A stretch of 64,000 bases of DNA from Xanthostigma xanthostigma. Its lineage: Eukaryota; Arthropoda; Insecta; Raphidioptera; Raphidiidae. Where the stretch lies: assembly GCA_963575645.1 (NCBI GenBank), contig OY754465.1, positions 40,388,401-40,452,400 of the forward strand, written 5' to 3'. A program made the position numbers and the translations under genes. The notes under the pieces were generated by a model, which did not search any database, was not told the origin of the DNA, and saw nothing but the letters and a program-made list of their open reading frames with translations. Shown here in pieces: positions 45,086-56,720 of this stretch (position 1 is the stretch's first letter; the number at the start of each line of letters is the position of its first letter).

Positions 45086-46155
45086 ATGAAAATTAAACTG
45101 ACACGCCGTATACAACCTAGATATGGGAGAGCAATTAGAGCACCCGAACACTAAACGCTGCAACGTGTGGAGGAAACCCCGTATACCAGTATTCGTGCTA
45201 TTGCTTACGCCATGCGGGCTGCAGCGCCCACTGTTTGGCGTGTTCTTCATGACCAACAACTTTACCCGTACCACCTGCAGAAGGTACAAGCTATGGGCCC
45301 GGAAGATTACCCTCATCGACTACGATTCTCCCGTTGGTGGTTGCAGCAGAATTTGAGGCAACCTGACTTCGGCCGATACGTGTTATTTACGGATGAGGCT
45401 TGTTTTACGCGGGATGGTTTTTTAAATAGCCGTAATAGTCACATTTGGGATGATGAAAATCCCTATGCAATCGCGCTCAGACGAGATCAACACCAGTTCT
45501 CTGTAAATGTTTGGGCCGGCATTGTGGGAGAGAACATTATTGGGCCGTACCTGCTTCCACCACGCTTGAATGAACACATTTATGTTCAATTCTTAGAACA
45601 AATTCTTCCCGAGTTTTTGGAGGATGTTCCACTTAACATTCGGAGAGGTATGTGGTTTCAGCACGACGGGGCTCCGGCACATTTTTCTCTGGAAGCGAGG
45701 CAGTATTTGAACGAAGTCTTTCGCAACCGCTGGATTGGGCGCGGAGGCCCTGTATATTGGCCCGCAAGGTCTCCGGACCTCACCGCACTTGACTTTTTTC
45801 TCTGGGGCCATGTTAAAAGTTTGGTGTATGAGACACCCATTCCCAACGCTGAAGAACTGCTGGGCAGGCTGATGGCCGCTTGCGCACATGTTCAAGATAT
45901 GCCTGGGATATTTCACAGGGTTCGGACATCAATGAACAACCGTGCCCAGCTGTGCATGGAGCAAAATGGACGCCATATTGAGCCGTTGATGTTGTAGTTT
46001 CATGCATTAATAAATTAATAGAACCTTAAATTTATCATTTAACCTACCGCCAAAACGGCACATTTCCGGACAGGGGTTTATTGACCAAAATTGCTTATTT
46101 TTCTGCCCTCTGAAACCTCTATAAGTTTGGCGCAATGTTTATGAAACACCCTGTA
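45086..46155 (+). mobile_element. DD41D Tc1/mariner transposon, left end deleted
   Basis: The right terminus is present: on the minus strand it reads CAGGGTGTTTCATAAACA from 46153, followed outward by TA (46154-46155), typical of insect Tc1/mariner ends. No matching left terminus exists; the copy begins abruptly inside the transposase gene next to a MITE fragment. On the right it is inserted in a LINE fragment. Confidence 0.8.
45155..45997 (+). pseudogene. Tc1/mariner transposase, DD41D type, N-terminally truncated
   Basis: The frame is open from 45155 to the stop after 45997 (about 280 codons). Upstream the same frame continues to 45086 but is broken by a TAA at 45152-45154, and the N-terminal DNA-binding half is gone. 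The sequence runs from the end of the helix-turn-helix region (SIRAIAYAM...TVWRVLH) to the DDE core. Counting from the GTG at 45167, the catalytic Asp residues are 76 (VLFTDEACF), 167 (WFQHDGAPAH) and 209 (SPDLTALDFFLWG). There are 41 residues between the last two, hence DD41D, as in the rosa/VISITOR-type group rather than mariner (DD34D) or maT (DD37D). The core is otherwise intact. Product: cut-and-paste transposase, inactive here. Confidence 0.88.
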
Positions 46156-46440
46156 TATAGAATTTTTTTGTGTACGAATCTCAGAAGCGAGCTGTTTACA
46201 CGTTTGTTTATATTGATATCTCAATTCATTTTTAACTTGATCAGATCCGTTTTGATATTTAATGTCATTGAACAAGTTTTGTTTTCGCTCTGATAAACGT
46301 ATTATGTCTAGGGTTATCCAATTCTTTTTTGATGGAACTCGTTTTAAGCTTTTTAAACTTTTTGGAAAAAACATTTCGTGAAAATAGAAGTTCATATGCG
46401 ATTTGCATGTTCAGAAACACTTTCAAAGTGATGAAGTGAA
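46156..46440 (-). pseudogene. LINE fragment (linker between endonuclease and RT), host of the DD41D insertion
   Basis: On the minus strand a frame reads KKNWITLDIIRLSERKQNLF then NDIKYQ...YKQTCKQLASEIRTQKNSIY, the W.T..I......K..L......Y..Y......I+..K..YY pattern between endonuclease and RT in jockey/CR1-type LINEs. The frame then runs straight into the transposon terminus at 46155, marking the insertion point. The other side of the LINE was not found left of the transposon. Confidence 0.6.
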
Positions 46441-46485
46441 GCCCCATAATTATGTAACAAGTGTAAAAAGGGTTTCTTAGGTAAG
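46441..46485. other. Spacer between LINE fragment and hAT element
   Basis: Short unassigned sequence. Confidence 0.3.
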
Positions 46486-47333
46486 ATCACATGCATGGCC
46501 CCCACATTCGATTGTGGGCCCTGTAACTAGGATCTGGGTCGGGCCCCATCCCCAACATATGCCTATTTTTCTACCCTTTTACAAATTTTATTTACACTGA
46601 AAATAGATTGTAAGGTATAATTAAGCAATAAAGGAATCAGTTCAATCTTAAAACCAAACTTTATTGATAAAATTATAAAAAATGACAAAAAAAATAAGAT
46701 TACGATCTATCTAAAGAAATAAAAAAATTAGGAACTAAAAAATAATACTAAAATTAAGATCTAAAAAATTTGTAGCCTAATTTATTATAGCTTTCCTCGC
46801 TTTCTTTTGAATAAAATTATTAATATCTGAAAAGTCAACAGTTGTGGCTAATTCATTTTCAATTGCCAACATTGCCAGATGGTTAAGACGAGTTTGGCTA
46901 GTTGTGCTTCTTTGCCAAGTTTTCAATGAATTTCCTAGTCTACTAAATGACCTTTCAACCGTAGAAACCGAAACTGGGATGGTACAAAAAAATCTAATAG
47001 CTGTGTAAAAAAATGGCCTGAAGGTTTTTCTCATATATTGAGTTCAGGAGTTTTAACGGATTCTTTTTTGATTGGAACACTGTTTCATAGACATTCTTCA
47101 TATGAAGAGTTTCTTCAAATAAGTGGGTGGGGCCCGTGCGTGATGCTGTATACTAATTAGTATCTATTTTACTCTAAACAATTTTTATATTTAAATATTT
47201 TGATTTATTTTGATAATAAAGCTATGATCCATTGCAAATACTTCTTGAATAAAAAAACCAGGGCCCCCTCTGAGCCCGGGCCCTGTTACCAGAGTTGCAC
47301 CAGCCCCACCATTGTGGGGGCCATGATCACATG
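46486..47333 (-). mobile_element. hAT deletion derivative with 8-bp TSD
   Basis: The element 46494-47325 (832 bp) is flanked by exact ATCACATG repeats (46486-46493, 47326-47333). Ends are inverted repeats with CATGGCCCCCACA perfect at both termini, and GGGCCC-rich subterminal motifs appear on both sides. Only the C-terminal end of a transposase remains inside (next entry). Confidence 0.9.
46777..47034 (-). pseudogene. hAT transposase C-terminal dimerisation domain
   Basis: The minus-strand frame of 85 codons includes PVSVSTVERSFSRLGNSLKT, then TTSQTRLNHLAMLAIENELA and FIQKKARKA near the stop. This is the hATC domain (VERSFS.L...K...R..TSQ.RL..L..L.IE...) of the ZMYM/52-kDa-repressor-like hAT transposases. 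The start codon in this frame is not the real gene start; the BED finger and catalytic core are deleted. It is unrelated in detail to the hATC remnant at 4622-4835, so a second hAT family. Confidence 0.85.
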
Positions 47334-48940
47334 ACCAATAACAAAAAAGTTTATGGAAAAAGAACAAACAGTTTAAATATTTTTAAGACTAGCCGCTATC
47401 TGCGACTTCGCACGCGATTGAGATTGGGTTTGTGATATATTAATGTAGTAGTTGCCTCAGTGAATTTATTATAAACAAACAACTAAAAACACTTTTTACC
47501 GATGAAATAAAAAATGGTATTTCCAAAAATTATATCACAAAATAATACCATATTTTTTATAACAATTAAATTAAATTTCTTAATTATTTTAATCGAAAAT
47601 AGTTCAATCGCTGTACCAATACTAAGAATAAATACGGGACAATTTTTATAACGCTATTTTCATTTATCATATAGTATCACACCATCGTGAAGGAATCACT
47701 GAGTCGATTAATTTAATTTAATACTTCAGGGCGTTTTCATCACTATTGAATCATTTATAGTTTTCATTCTCTCTCCGGTTTCTTATATATAAAAAAACAA
47801 TATTATTTTAGTTTTTATATCATTCGAACATTTTATTACTTTTGCAGTCTTTATATTAGATTTTCTTTCTTCTAATGACTCAGAAAGCAGTGTTGTATAT
47901 ATTGACTATCGGATAACAATAAAATAAGACTTCTACACGATTTTGGTATATGATGCCGAAGTGTGAAAAAGTACCCTTTAATGATTTTAAAACGTCAAGA
48001 TAAAATACACATGCGAGATTTTACAACCAGATCATAATATTTTCTTTACTTCCACTCAGCTGTCGAGCGTCTAAAGTCTGTGTGTTGTTTAGTCCCTATG
48101 GTCAATACAAAATAGATATCACCCATCGGTCCTTGCAAATATTTGATTTTAGCTGTTACTTCTTTGTTCGTTCGATTTGTCACGGTCTTATATTGCGCAC
48201 CGGAACTTCAGTTAGGAAAATGGAGCCGTGGCGTGTTCAATAATAAAATTACTTTAAAAAAATCGGAAATGGGAAGGCATCGACAGAGGCGACAATTCTG
48301 GTAGTTCCTGTGATAAATTCATTATAGAAAATTAAAAAAAAAACAAGCTTCGATATACATACAACAATTTATAAAAAAAGTTTATAAACACAGTTAACAA
48401 AAAATACAATTAAGTTGCAAGTTTACTTTCATTGTTTTTTGTTAGTTATAAGAATTTTAAAGTTGATATAATTATAGTTTGTAACTAAATGTGTTTTTTT
48501 TAATGTTAGAATAATTATAAAGTTCGATTAATATATATAAATATTTTTTTAATAGGTAGATTTTAAATTTAATGCTGGCAAAAGAAACACAAATAAATTT
48601 GCTTAAAATAAAATTACTGTCCGCGTCCGAACTTGGATATGGACGAGTTCCTTATTCTATATCAAATCAATTAGCAGCTGATATTTAAAAGAAATTAAAT
48701 TTTGATTTTACTACAACAACGTGATGGGTTGGATTCCCGATCCACCTTGATCCATCGACTCCCGAGCTACCTAGAACTACTCGATTCTTTCTCTTAGAAA
48801 TTCCAAAAGTAACGGAACAGTTCGCGCTGATGATACAGAATTTTGGTACAAATGGTTGATTTGATTTAAACTTCGAATGCAGTTAATTGAATTTTGATGG
48901 ATGTACAGAACAACTCCAATTTCAGTACAATACAAGTATC
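47334..48940. other. No gene recognised
   Basis: It starts with ACTAGCCGCTATCTGCGACT (47390), another repeat-end-like motif; otherwise AT-rich. Confidence 0.4.
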
Positions 48941-48950
48941 TTGAGAAGAC

Positions 48951-49165
48951 AGGTGGTGTAATGGTCAGCGTGCTGCCGTGGATTCGAATCCCACCTCTGC
49001 TCATTGATATTTTGTGTTTGTCGTTTAGATCCAGCTTTGATATTTAATGATACTAGCCAGATACCAAAAGGTAGTGCCACCCCCCAAGTGATATTCTCTT
49101 AATATGTGCATATAAGCTCTATATATGTGGATATATACAATTAGATATATCTTTAAAAAAAAGTA
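48951..49165 (+). mobile_element. tRNA-derived SINE (probable)
   Basis: GGTGGTGTAATGGTCAGCGT (48952) matches an A box and GGATTCGAATCCCACC (48979-48994) a B box of RNA polymerase III. The spacing is too short and no cloverleaf forms, so this is not a functional tRNA. It is followed by ~150 bp of unrelated body ending ATATCTTTAAAAAAAAG. This is the layout of a SINE with a deletion between the boxes. Confidence 0.55.
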
Positions 49166-50419
49166 TCTTGAAATCAAACTGGATACTCCGCTTACTAGTA
49201 CTTATATTTTAAAATGGTCGCAGACAGATTATTAATAATTTTTTTTTTGAAATAATTTGAAAAGTATTTTTACATTCTGAAAAGGTTATTACAAATTTAC
49301 GTAAGATATTAAATAATTACATCAAAAGACATTTTTTAAATCTAAAGCTTCTTCCTCACTATACCGATCGGCAAAGCCGTTACGATCGGCAACGTTTCGC
49401 TTGATAAACGAAGCCACGTCCACACTAGTGCACCTTTGCCGATCGGCATAGACAGAACGGAGCTTAATGTTTCTATCTTGCTTGGTTTTGGGAAACTTAA
49501 ACTGAACGGTCGTTTCTCTCATTCCCACCTTTATATTTGAGTTTTAATATTTTTTAAATAAATACTGTTTACAAAATCATTTATCTGATGAAATAAGTAT
49601 GAATGATTACAAAAATTTTAGCCCGTTACAGATTTTCTTCTTCCAACATGTTAAAATCGTATATACCTAGGTATTAAAAAATTAATGAAATTAAATTAAT
49701 TCATATTGCGAAAAAATAGTGAAATAAAAGTCTATAGCACATCTGGAACCAGAAGAAACATTTCAAAAAAGTTTAATCAAAATTCGTTTAATCGTTTTTT
49801 AGTTAAATCCGTTCAACACACACACACACGCAAATACAAAGAATGTTATTTATTAGTGTAAATACTGTTTGTGTTATGTTTTGTTTAACAAGAACGGAAG
49901 GGCCAACATAACAAAATACAAAAAAAATGCAACCCGTCACCATAAATATATAAAGACATACGGTACAAAAACCGACAATCAGAAGTGTTGTGAATCAAAT
50001 CTATTTTCCTTTCGATTTGAAACCAGTCAACAGGCAATTTTTCACTCTATTTTTTATCATATGTACATAAAATGGAAAAGGAGACGATGGGTTTACGTTC
50101 TACGCATGTTTGCTATACTATGTATACAACAAGGATAGAACGAGTTAAAAAAGAAGATTCTAAAATTTACAACAGTTTTGTCTAACACGACCGCAGAGGA
50201 AATAAATAGCAAGAGGTGTAAAGTTAGTGCTTTTTTTTATTTACAAGAACAAAAATACATAAGAAAAAAACAAACAAATATAAATAAAAGTTAGTGCTTT
50301 TAATATATTACAAGCTTTACGTCTATATAATGTAGATTGCAATAGGCCACTGTTAAAAAACGTAACAACAATATATCTTTTAAAAGGTAATATAATTAAC
50401 AAAAATAACAATAGAATAT
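49166..50419. other. No gene; palindromic GATCGG cluster
   Basis: 49365-49450 has three GATCGGCA motifs within 90 bp inside a GC-richer patch, covered by a minus frame (49322-49528) I cannot assign. A CA dinucleotide run lies near 49817. Confidence 0.35.
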
Positions 50420-50540
50420 AAATCTTAATAAAATTGTCGACCAATTTTTGTTAAGAGTTCTATTCAGACGTTAATCAAAGATTTGAATAGAATATAAATA
50501 TAAGAAATATAAAGGGTTGTGAATTTTAAACGTGAAACAC
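50420..50540 (+). repeat. Relative of the repeat at 34140-34335
   Basis: Shares TTGTCGACCAATTTTTGTTA, TTCAGACGTTAATCAAAGAT and the GAAACACTC end. The inverse of TTAATCAAAGATTTGAA also appears at about 53530-53546. Confidence 0.4.
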
Positions 50541-51044
50541 TCTGTTTACTATGATTAATTAGTATTAGGAAATTTTAAAGCTGTTAAAAATTCAAACCGC
50601 CTTCTACGTTGCTTCCGGCTTAGCTATACTCAGTGGCGCTAGGTTAGGCTTAATTTAGGGGAAGAAAAAAACAGCTGTACACGTCTTCCGCCTCGAAATC
50701 CAGCAGCAACAAACAGTTCTTCAAAAAATTTCCTCACTCAAGAAAAATTGACACAGGCGAATGTCTGAAACCCAATCACCTACCAGTCGACTAATAAGGA
50801 CAAACACAATCAAAACTGTTTTCATGACTAAAAAAATTTTTTTTTAAAAAACATCGGAATCTATTGTCGATCTCATGAATGTTAAAAAAAAGACCATACG
50901 ATGGTATGAGGCAACACAACCGGTCCAAGATTGCGTACGATAAAAGATTCCAGAAACCCTTTCCAACAAAATAACCCAAAAACCAAATTTCAGACAAAAC
51001 ACAAAATAACAACGATTTGAATCAAATTCGATTATCTATCATAC
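50541..51044. other. No gene recognised
   Basis: No supportable feature. Confidence 0.4.
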
Positions 51045-51245
51045 ATGGGACCGCTGTCACGGCTAGCTCGCTTCTCTCTCGTATCGCAATTTGCAAGCCG
51101 ATTGCTATCTGCCCTCCAGACTAGATCGCGACAGTATTTGACATTAACGGACTCTCTTGCGCGCACCGCAGTCGACCGGACTTCTCACTCACACTCAATA
51201 ACTAGCGCGTATTCATTTTTGAAACTTGATGTGGTGCTGGCATAT
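51045..51245 (-). other. GC- and CpG-rich patch, possible non-coding exon or promoter
   Basis: About 200 bp with many CpG (GCGCGCACCGCAGTCGACCG and similar) stand out from AT-rich surroundings. On the minus strand it could be a 5' leader of the KIF26-like gene, but no clear TATA, initiator or splice donor was found. The plus frame 51045-51305 has no known domain. Confidence 0.25.
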
Positions 51246-52494
51246 GGTGCAATGTTCAAAGCCAGAGTTTGCTTTTTGTATCATAGGCTCGATATAAATT
51301 CTTAATTTAGGAGTCACCGATTGTAAATCGTTATACATTAATAAAGAATATAATTTGTGGTTAGCAATAGTTATGTAAGAAATGATTAACCTATTTCTAC
51401 AGTGCCAATTCATTTTCAAAACCGAATGACAGTTTCGAGATAATTATTTTCCCATTAACGTAACAAAACTCGAATCTGAAACTCTCAGGGTACCTACTGA
51501 CCAGCGTGAATTTGGATATTTTAGGTTCGAGTTCCGGCAATGTAATTGAACTTTAATAATCACGCACGAAAGCCCGTAGTAACGCCATGTATATCCTAGC
51601 TGCCAGCACAAGTACCAGCCCGTGATGCCAGCGGCAAATCCAGCCTCATGTGCAGCGACCTTAACTGTTCACAGCCTATCTACAGCTGGTTAGAAGCAGG
51701 AGCTGATCTAACTGCAATTATCTCCCAGGCCCCACAGAGTTAGCGCTGAAAGTCATATCACAAACTGAGCATAAGACGCTTTTATAAGAACAAATTATCA
51801 AATGTACAAAAGCGGAAATGTGTTCAAATATAATTTTATATAATTCATACCTGACGGAGTTAAAAAAAAGGCTTTATTTTTCTGTCTAAAATAAAAGGAA
51901 TGATTTGTTTAATAATTATTTATTTCATCTGTTGAACCCGCCCTCGAAAATTGGCCACCTTTAGCACGTGCCTCGCGGACCTAACCCTAAATCCACTACT
52001 GGTTAGAAGTCAGACGTTCATCCTGGATGCTTCTGCTCCTCTTATCGTCTACCATCTACAAACCCAATTTCCTCGAGCTGAATCGATCTCGCAAATCATT
52101 GCATGCCATCTCCTCAAACTATTTTCCTTTCCCCTCTTCGTTTTGCCGCTGCTATATATTACACTAGGGTTGGATTTTTTTATTGTAAACATTGATTCGT
52201 TCATAAAACTAATAGTAATACATTGCAAATATATCAGCTAATTACTAATTTCGAAACAAGTTTTTTGCCGTCTTTACTTTAAGTAGAAAGGTTATTATAA
52301 CAAATGTATAAACTATACAGTGCTAGTGGCTAAGCGCCGATGCACATTTTGTTTTGTTAATAAAGAAAAAATGTATAAACTTCCTATATAAATTTGTTAC
52401 TGTCAATTTCCTAATATAGTTACTTTTTTATAGCGCATGTCTCTATCGTCTCAAATTATCTTACCTTCTAATTAATTTGAAACCGTTGGGTTTA
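51246..52494. other. No gene recognised
   Basis: Frame 51951-52241 (plus) is Leu-rich with no domain. Confidence 0.4.
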
Positions 52495-52499
52495 TTAAC

Positions 52500-53101
52500 G
52501 AAGTTACACCTAATGTGGGTCCCCGGCATACAATCATCGAAGGCAACGAAATAGCAAACTCCCTCGTTAAAGAAGGAGGTACCAAGTCTCTGAAAATTTC
52601 TGTGACTATTCTAAAGTCATATCAAAATGCAGGTTCGCAAATGGGACGATAAAAATACAGATTCTTGCCGAAATTCCATCTCATGCCTCCGGCAATCAAA
52701 GAGATTTATCTCGCATTCAATTATTTCCTTATTCTCAGTAAAGCAGAACTAAGAATACTGCCAGGACTCTTCACTGGCCACTCTCTACAGTCTACGATAT
52801 CACTCCTCAAAGATTGGTAAAGTTTAGGATGATAAATGCCGTTTCTGTAAAGAAGCAAAAGAAACTGCTGAACATGTTCTTTCCTCATGTGAAGTAGTTT
52901 TTTTCCTATAAATATCTCTACAAGCCTTTTCTAGAACCTGATGAAGTGTCGAGGGCAACTCCCAGCAAGGTAGTAGCGTTTACCAAAAGCCCTCTACCCG
53001 ACTGGGAATAAAATTATGAGGGGATTCACAAAAGATCTGTTAGGTCGCAGTGATTGTAAATCATTTATTGCCTCATCGCCGCATATTAATCTAATCTAAT
53101 T
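52500..53101 (+). pseudogene. Decayed RNase-H-bearing LINE, C-terminal end and tail
   Basis: Plus-strand pieces in shifting frames read WVPG (52516), then HTIIEGNEIANSLVKEGGT (from 52529), LSKAELRILPGLFTGHS (about 52736-52786) and DDKCRFCKEAKETAEHVLSS followed by C (about 52830-52895). These are the RNase H end (VPGH..I.GNE.AD.LA), the GLFTGH linker and the C-terminal CCHC finger of R1/LOA/I-group LINEs. At least two frameshifts and one stop make it dead. The 3' end is a TAATC tandem (53086-53101). Confidence 0.75.
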
Positions 53102-56100
53102 AGCTTGAAAATAAGCATGCTGATCTCACTGGGAGTTTTTAGTTTAGTCACAAGAATGAAACTTAATATGTAATTAAATAATGATCAATTATTCATAAAA
53201 TCGTACTAACATAATTGGAATATAACACATAAATGTGACAATACCGAAATTGTGTGTTTTTTTCACCATAATTAATATGTTTTCAATTTGTGTACCTTGT
53301 CTGTTAAAATTAGTACCTACACTGAACCCACTGAATGCTATCTATCTGTTGTATTAATTTTATATTTTGTATAATTTCGTTCAGCCCTATTTTTCATTCA
53401 CCTTTGTGTATACTTTACCTAGCATCTATCTATACTTCTTTTTTTTACCTCTTAATCAAATACGCACAGTTTTTTTCACTGTGAAGTTACGCAGCTCTTT
53501 GTGCTTTTGTTTTTGTTAAGTTTATTATATTTTCAAATCTTTGATTAATGTTTATTTTCACTTTAAGTTCTATGAAAGAGTAAAAACTATACATGGTTTT
53601 TATGCGGTAGACTTTGTTATTATGAAAGACAATATTTTTGTTATTTTTTTTTTTTAAATAATAAATGCTTCTGGATAAGCCAACCATATTTTTAGTTAAC
53701 TACCAAGTTTATAAAATAAAAAGCACTTGAACTACTTTTTTTGCTTATAATTCGCTACAAGTGCAGTAGAAAACCACAGATCAATAATTTTAAGTACAAA
53801 AAATATTTGTTGAAAAATAAAAATTTACAAAAACTGAGTGTGGGGATACAAAAATTACAATTTGTGCTTATTCGAAACGCCTGTGTGAATTTCTGTAAGA
53901 GTACAAACATATATTCTGATTGGAAAAAAAAGCATGCCACCTAGTTTGAAAAAAATATGTTTTTTTTCAGAATCTTGACATATTATTCTTTTGCGAGTCG
54001 TTCGGACTTTTTTTATCCAATTTCGAGCGCTGCTCTACGTATTATCAACGTCGATCTTTTTTTGAAACATTCGATCGACGTTTGAACGCAACCGGAGGGC
54101 GTCCGATCGAGATCGCGTTGGACGACCGTAGGACCGAACTTTCTTGCCAAAGGTTGAAATCGAACCGAGGTAGAAAAAAATTATACTTCTAGTAACGCCG
54201 AAACGGGGCGTGTAAGAGATTGAAAACTTTTTAGGATATAAAGATATAATAAACATGACAAATAAAACGAAAATAAAAACACACCGTAATATGAAAACAA
54301 AATTGCAATGCTAACTAATTAACTAAAAATTAATTTTAAATTATCAGATTCATTAATCATCACTGAATTTAGATTAACAATTTAATCTAGTTTAAAATTG
54401 TCCTTTAATTGCTTCAAGTAAATTTTCATCTTATGACCGAGACGAATTTTAATTTTAGCAGTCTCTCTTCCTTTCGGAAGGGAGAGTCTGTAAGTCAATT
54501 CTATCCCTCTCTCATAATTATATAACATTGAACCAGATAATTATAAACGCTTGTATCTCCCGTATTTCTCCCTTTCTATAAATTACGATCGTGTTTGATT
54601 TAAATCTGCATAGAGAAGTCGGCACCGAAATTAAGGAAATTTTAGGTATTTATATACACACTTAAAAATATTGCATTCTAAAGTAAAAAAAAATTAAGCC
54701 ATGGCAGAGATCGGTGCCGTTGTAGGTCTTTCTTCTTGTCCTTAAACTTAAAACTTTTCTGGTTAAAAATACGTGTAATACGGATCTGTTTTTGTAACCG
54801 GTTAGGTTTCCTTTAGTTCTTCAATGCGACGGTATGCTATATGCCTCCATCATCTCATCATATCACGGATCTCACAGATCCTTACCCGCTTCTGTGCTAC
54901 CATCATAGCCACGTACAACCTAACGTACCAATGTACACATTGACATGAATGTATATTGTATGTACAGTACATTGTAGGTACATACTACCTGGGTAGTGTA
55001 ATAATAGTGATATGCATGTGTGTACATATTTGCATTATTTCATTCAGTTATGGACTATACTACAACCAAAATGAATACCTAATGAATTAATTATAATGTC
55101 AATAAGTAATTTCTTTCATTGAAATATTTCCACTCGATGCTTACAGTAATCTATAAACTTTAAATTAATGAAGCTATGTTTCTTAACACAGGCGGCAAAT
55201 AAAAGCTGCGGACGAGCAGTCAACAAAAAAAAAGAAAACGAGGGTCACGTGATGATTTCAAGAAACAAAAACGCACATATGTACATGTGCATATTTGCGT
55301 TCAGATTGTAGGTTAGACAAGGAAAGAACCAAAGCATGTACGTCGCGATAGTATCACAGTTTAGATAGTGCTTCAATACTGTGGCAGTATACCTATATAT
55401 TGACTGCAAGACTCCGAATAACATACCTAAACGAAGCGCGTTATGTGGCCGAGCGATTTAAATATTAAAATAAAATACGTATGGAGCATAGCTTCCGTCG
55501 TGTGTCCACGAACTGACGCATCCCTTTTTTTTCAATGCAAGGCTATTTTTGTTTGAAGACTTTCAGCGACTTCGATTTTGATGAAAAAATGAAATTTATA
55601 TAGTAAGTATAAAGTGGCAAATTCTGTTTAGTTTTTTGAACACACATACGAGTTGAAGGCAGTAAACCGGAGGATATCTCAGCTAGAAAGACTTTGCTTC
55701 TATATTTGAAGGCCCAGAACTTGTTCTGGGCATTTCATTATGTCTTGCTAAAGGAAAAATCAGGAATTGTGTGAAAAAACGACATTTAATTTACTGGTTG
55801 ACCCAAGCAGGAATGCGACAAGAGCGAAATTATTTTTGTCAAAATCTGATAAAAGGTTGACACAAAAGAGCAACTGGGCAAGTGGTTGAAATCAGTAAGG
55901 CGCAAAAGTGGTAGTATTAGAAATGCTGACTTAACGATCAACGATTTACTAAAAGGTTTATATATTAAATTTATTTCAGTTGGGGTATATAATAGTTCTG
56001 GATTCGGTCACTATGGTATGTAAATATGAATACACCCATGCCTATAATATAGAGGGACGACGACTTGGGGGCGTAGCACTAGTGCGGTGCAACATTATTC

Positions 56101-56489
56101 GCATCGCTGACTCAATTTCCATCGGCCTCAGGGTGACAGGCTGTCACATCACATTTGATCTCTATATGCAAATGTATATATGTGTGTATGAGAATGCTCT
56201 TTTCCATTTCATCGTTTGTATTTTACTCTGGAAGACTGCATTCCTATTACCTATAATGTTTGTCCACTGTGCATGCTACAATATAATTGTAATGAAGATA
56301 AATTGCTCAATGGTACTAATTTAAGCTACAAATTAATAACAGTTATATTTTTAAAGAGCACAGCTTTTGAAAAAAAGAAGTATTTTTGTATGAATATTTT
56401 TTTTAAATATGACGTTTTTTTAATGAAAAAAAATGCCTTTTTGCACGAACCCCTATAAAATATAGCGGTAGTAAAATGACCTCTTTTGC
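53102..56489. other. No gene recognised
   Basis: It holds a perfect-stem hairpin at about 54461-54484 (CTCTCTTCC...GGAAGGGAGAG) and a GC-richer patch at 54000-54170 with repeated GATCGA motifs. The frames at 53487-53687, 53741-53944 and 55980-56458 are low-complexity or unassignable. Confidence 0.4.
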
Positions 56490-56720
56490 ACTACTGAGTA
56501 AAACGATTTCACCAATCCAATCGTGATATCTTCTGTTAGTTTCCATTTGATTCCATATGGGCAATAGAGATCATAGTAGGCGTTGAACAGTATAAGTATC
56601 AATATGGCCGAACATGAACTGTCTAAAATATTACAGATATATACTTATTATAATGGAATTATAAGAGGTATGTAAAAAATGTAGCATGCATCTTGTCCGT
56701 ATAATGCTATTTTGACTCGT
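56490..56720 (+). repeat. Relative of the repeat at 20761-20960
   Basis: Shares GGCGTTGAACAGTA, AATATGGCCGAACATGAACT, ATATACTTATTA, ATTATAAGAGGTATG and AAAAATGTAG in the same order. Confidence 0.5.

Noticed and set aside
46078..46160. Extension of the LINE-fragment frame into the DD41D transposon right end as a fusion protein.
   Set aside because: The added residues are translation of the transposon terminus; the frame simply stays open by chance.
48951..49003. A tRNA gene (A and B boxes present).
   Set aside because: The boxes are too close and no anticodon arm or acceptor stem can be formed; it fits a SINE head better.
54461..54484. Strong hairpin resembling a bacterial terminator.
   Set aside because: The window is eukaryotic, no gene ends there and no T run follows.
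56216..56458. Overlapping plus frames 55980-56324 and 56216-56458.
   Set aside because: No recognisable domain; AT-driven composition.
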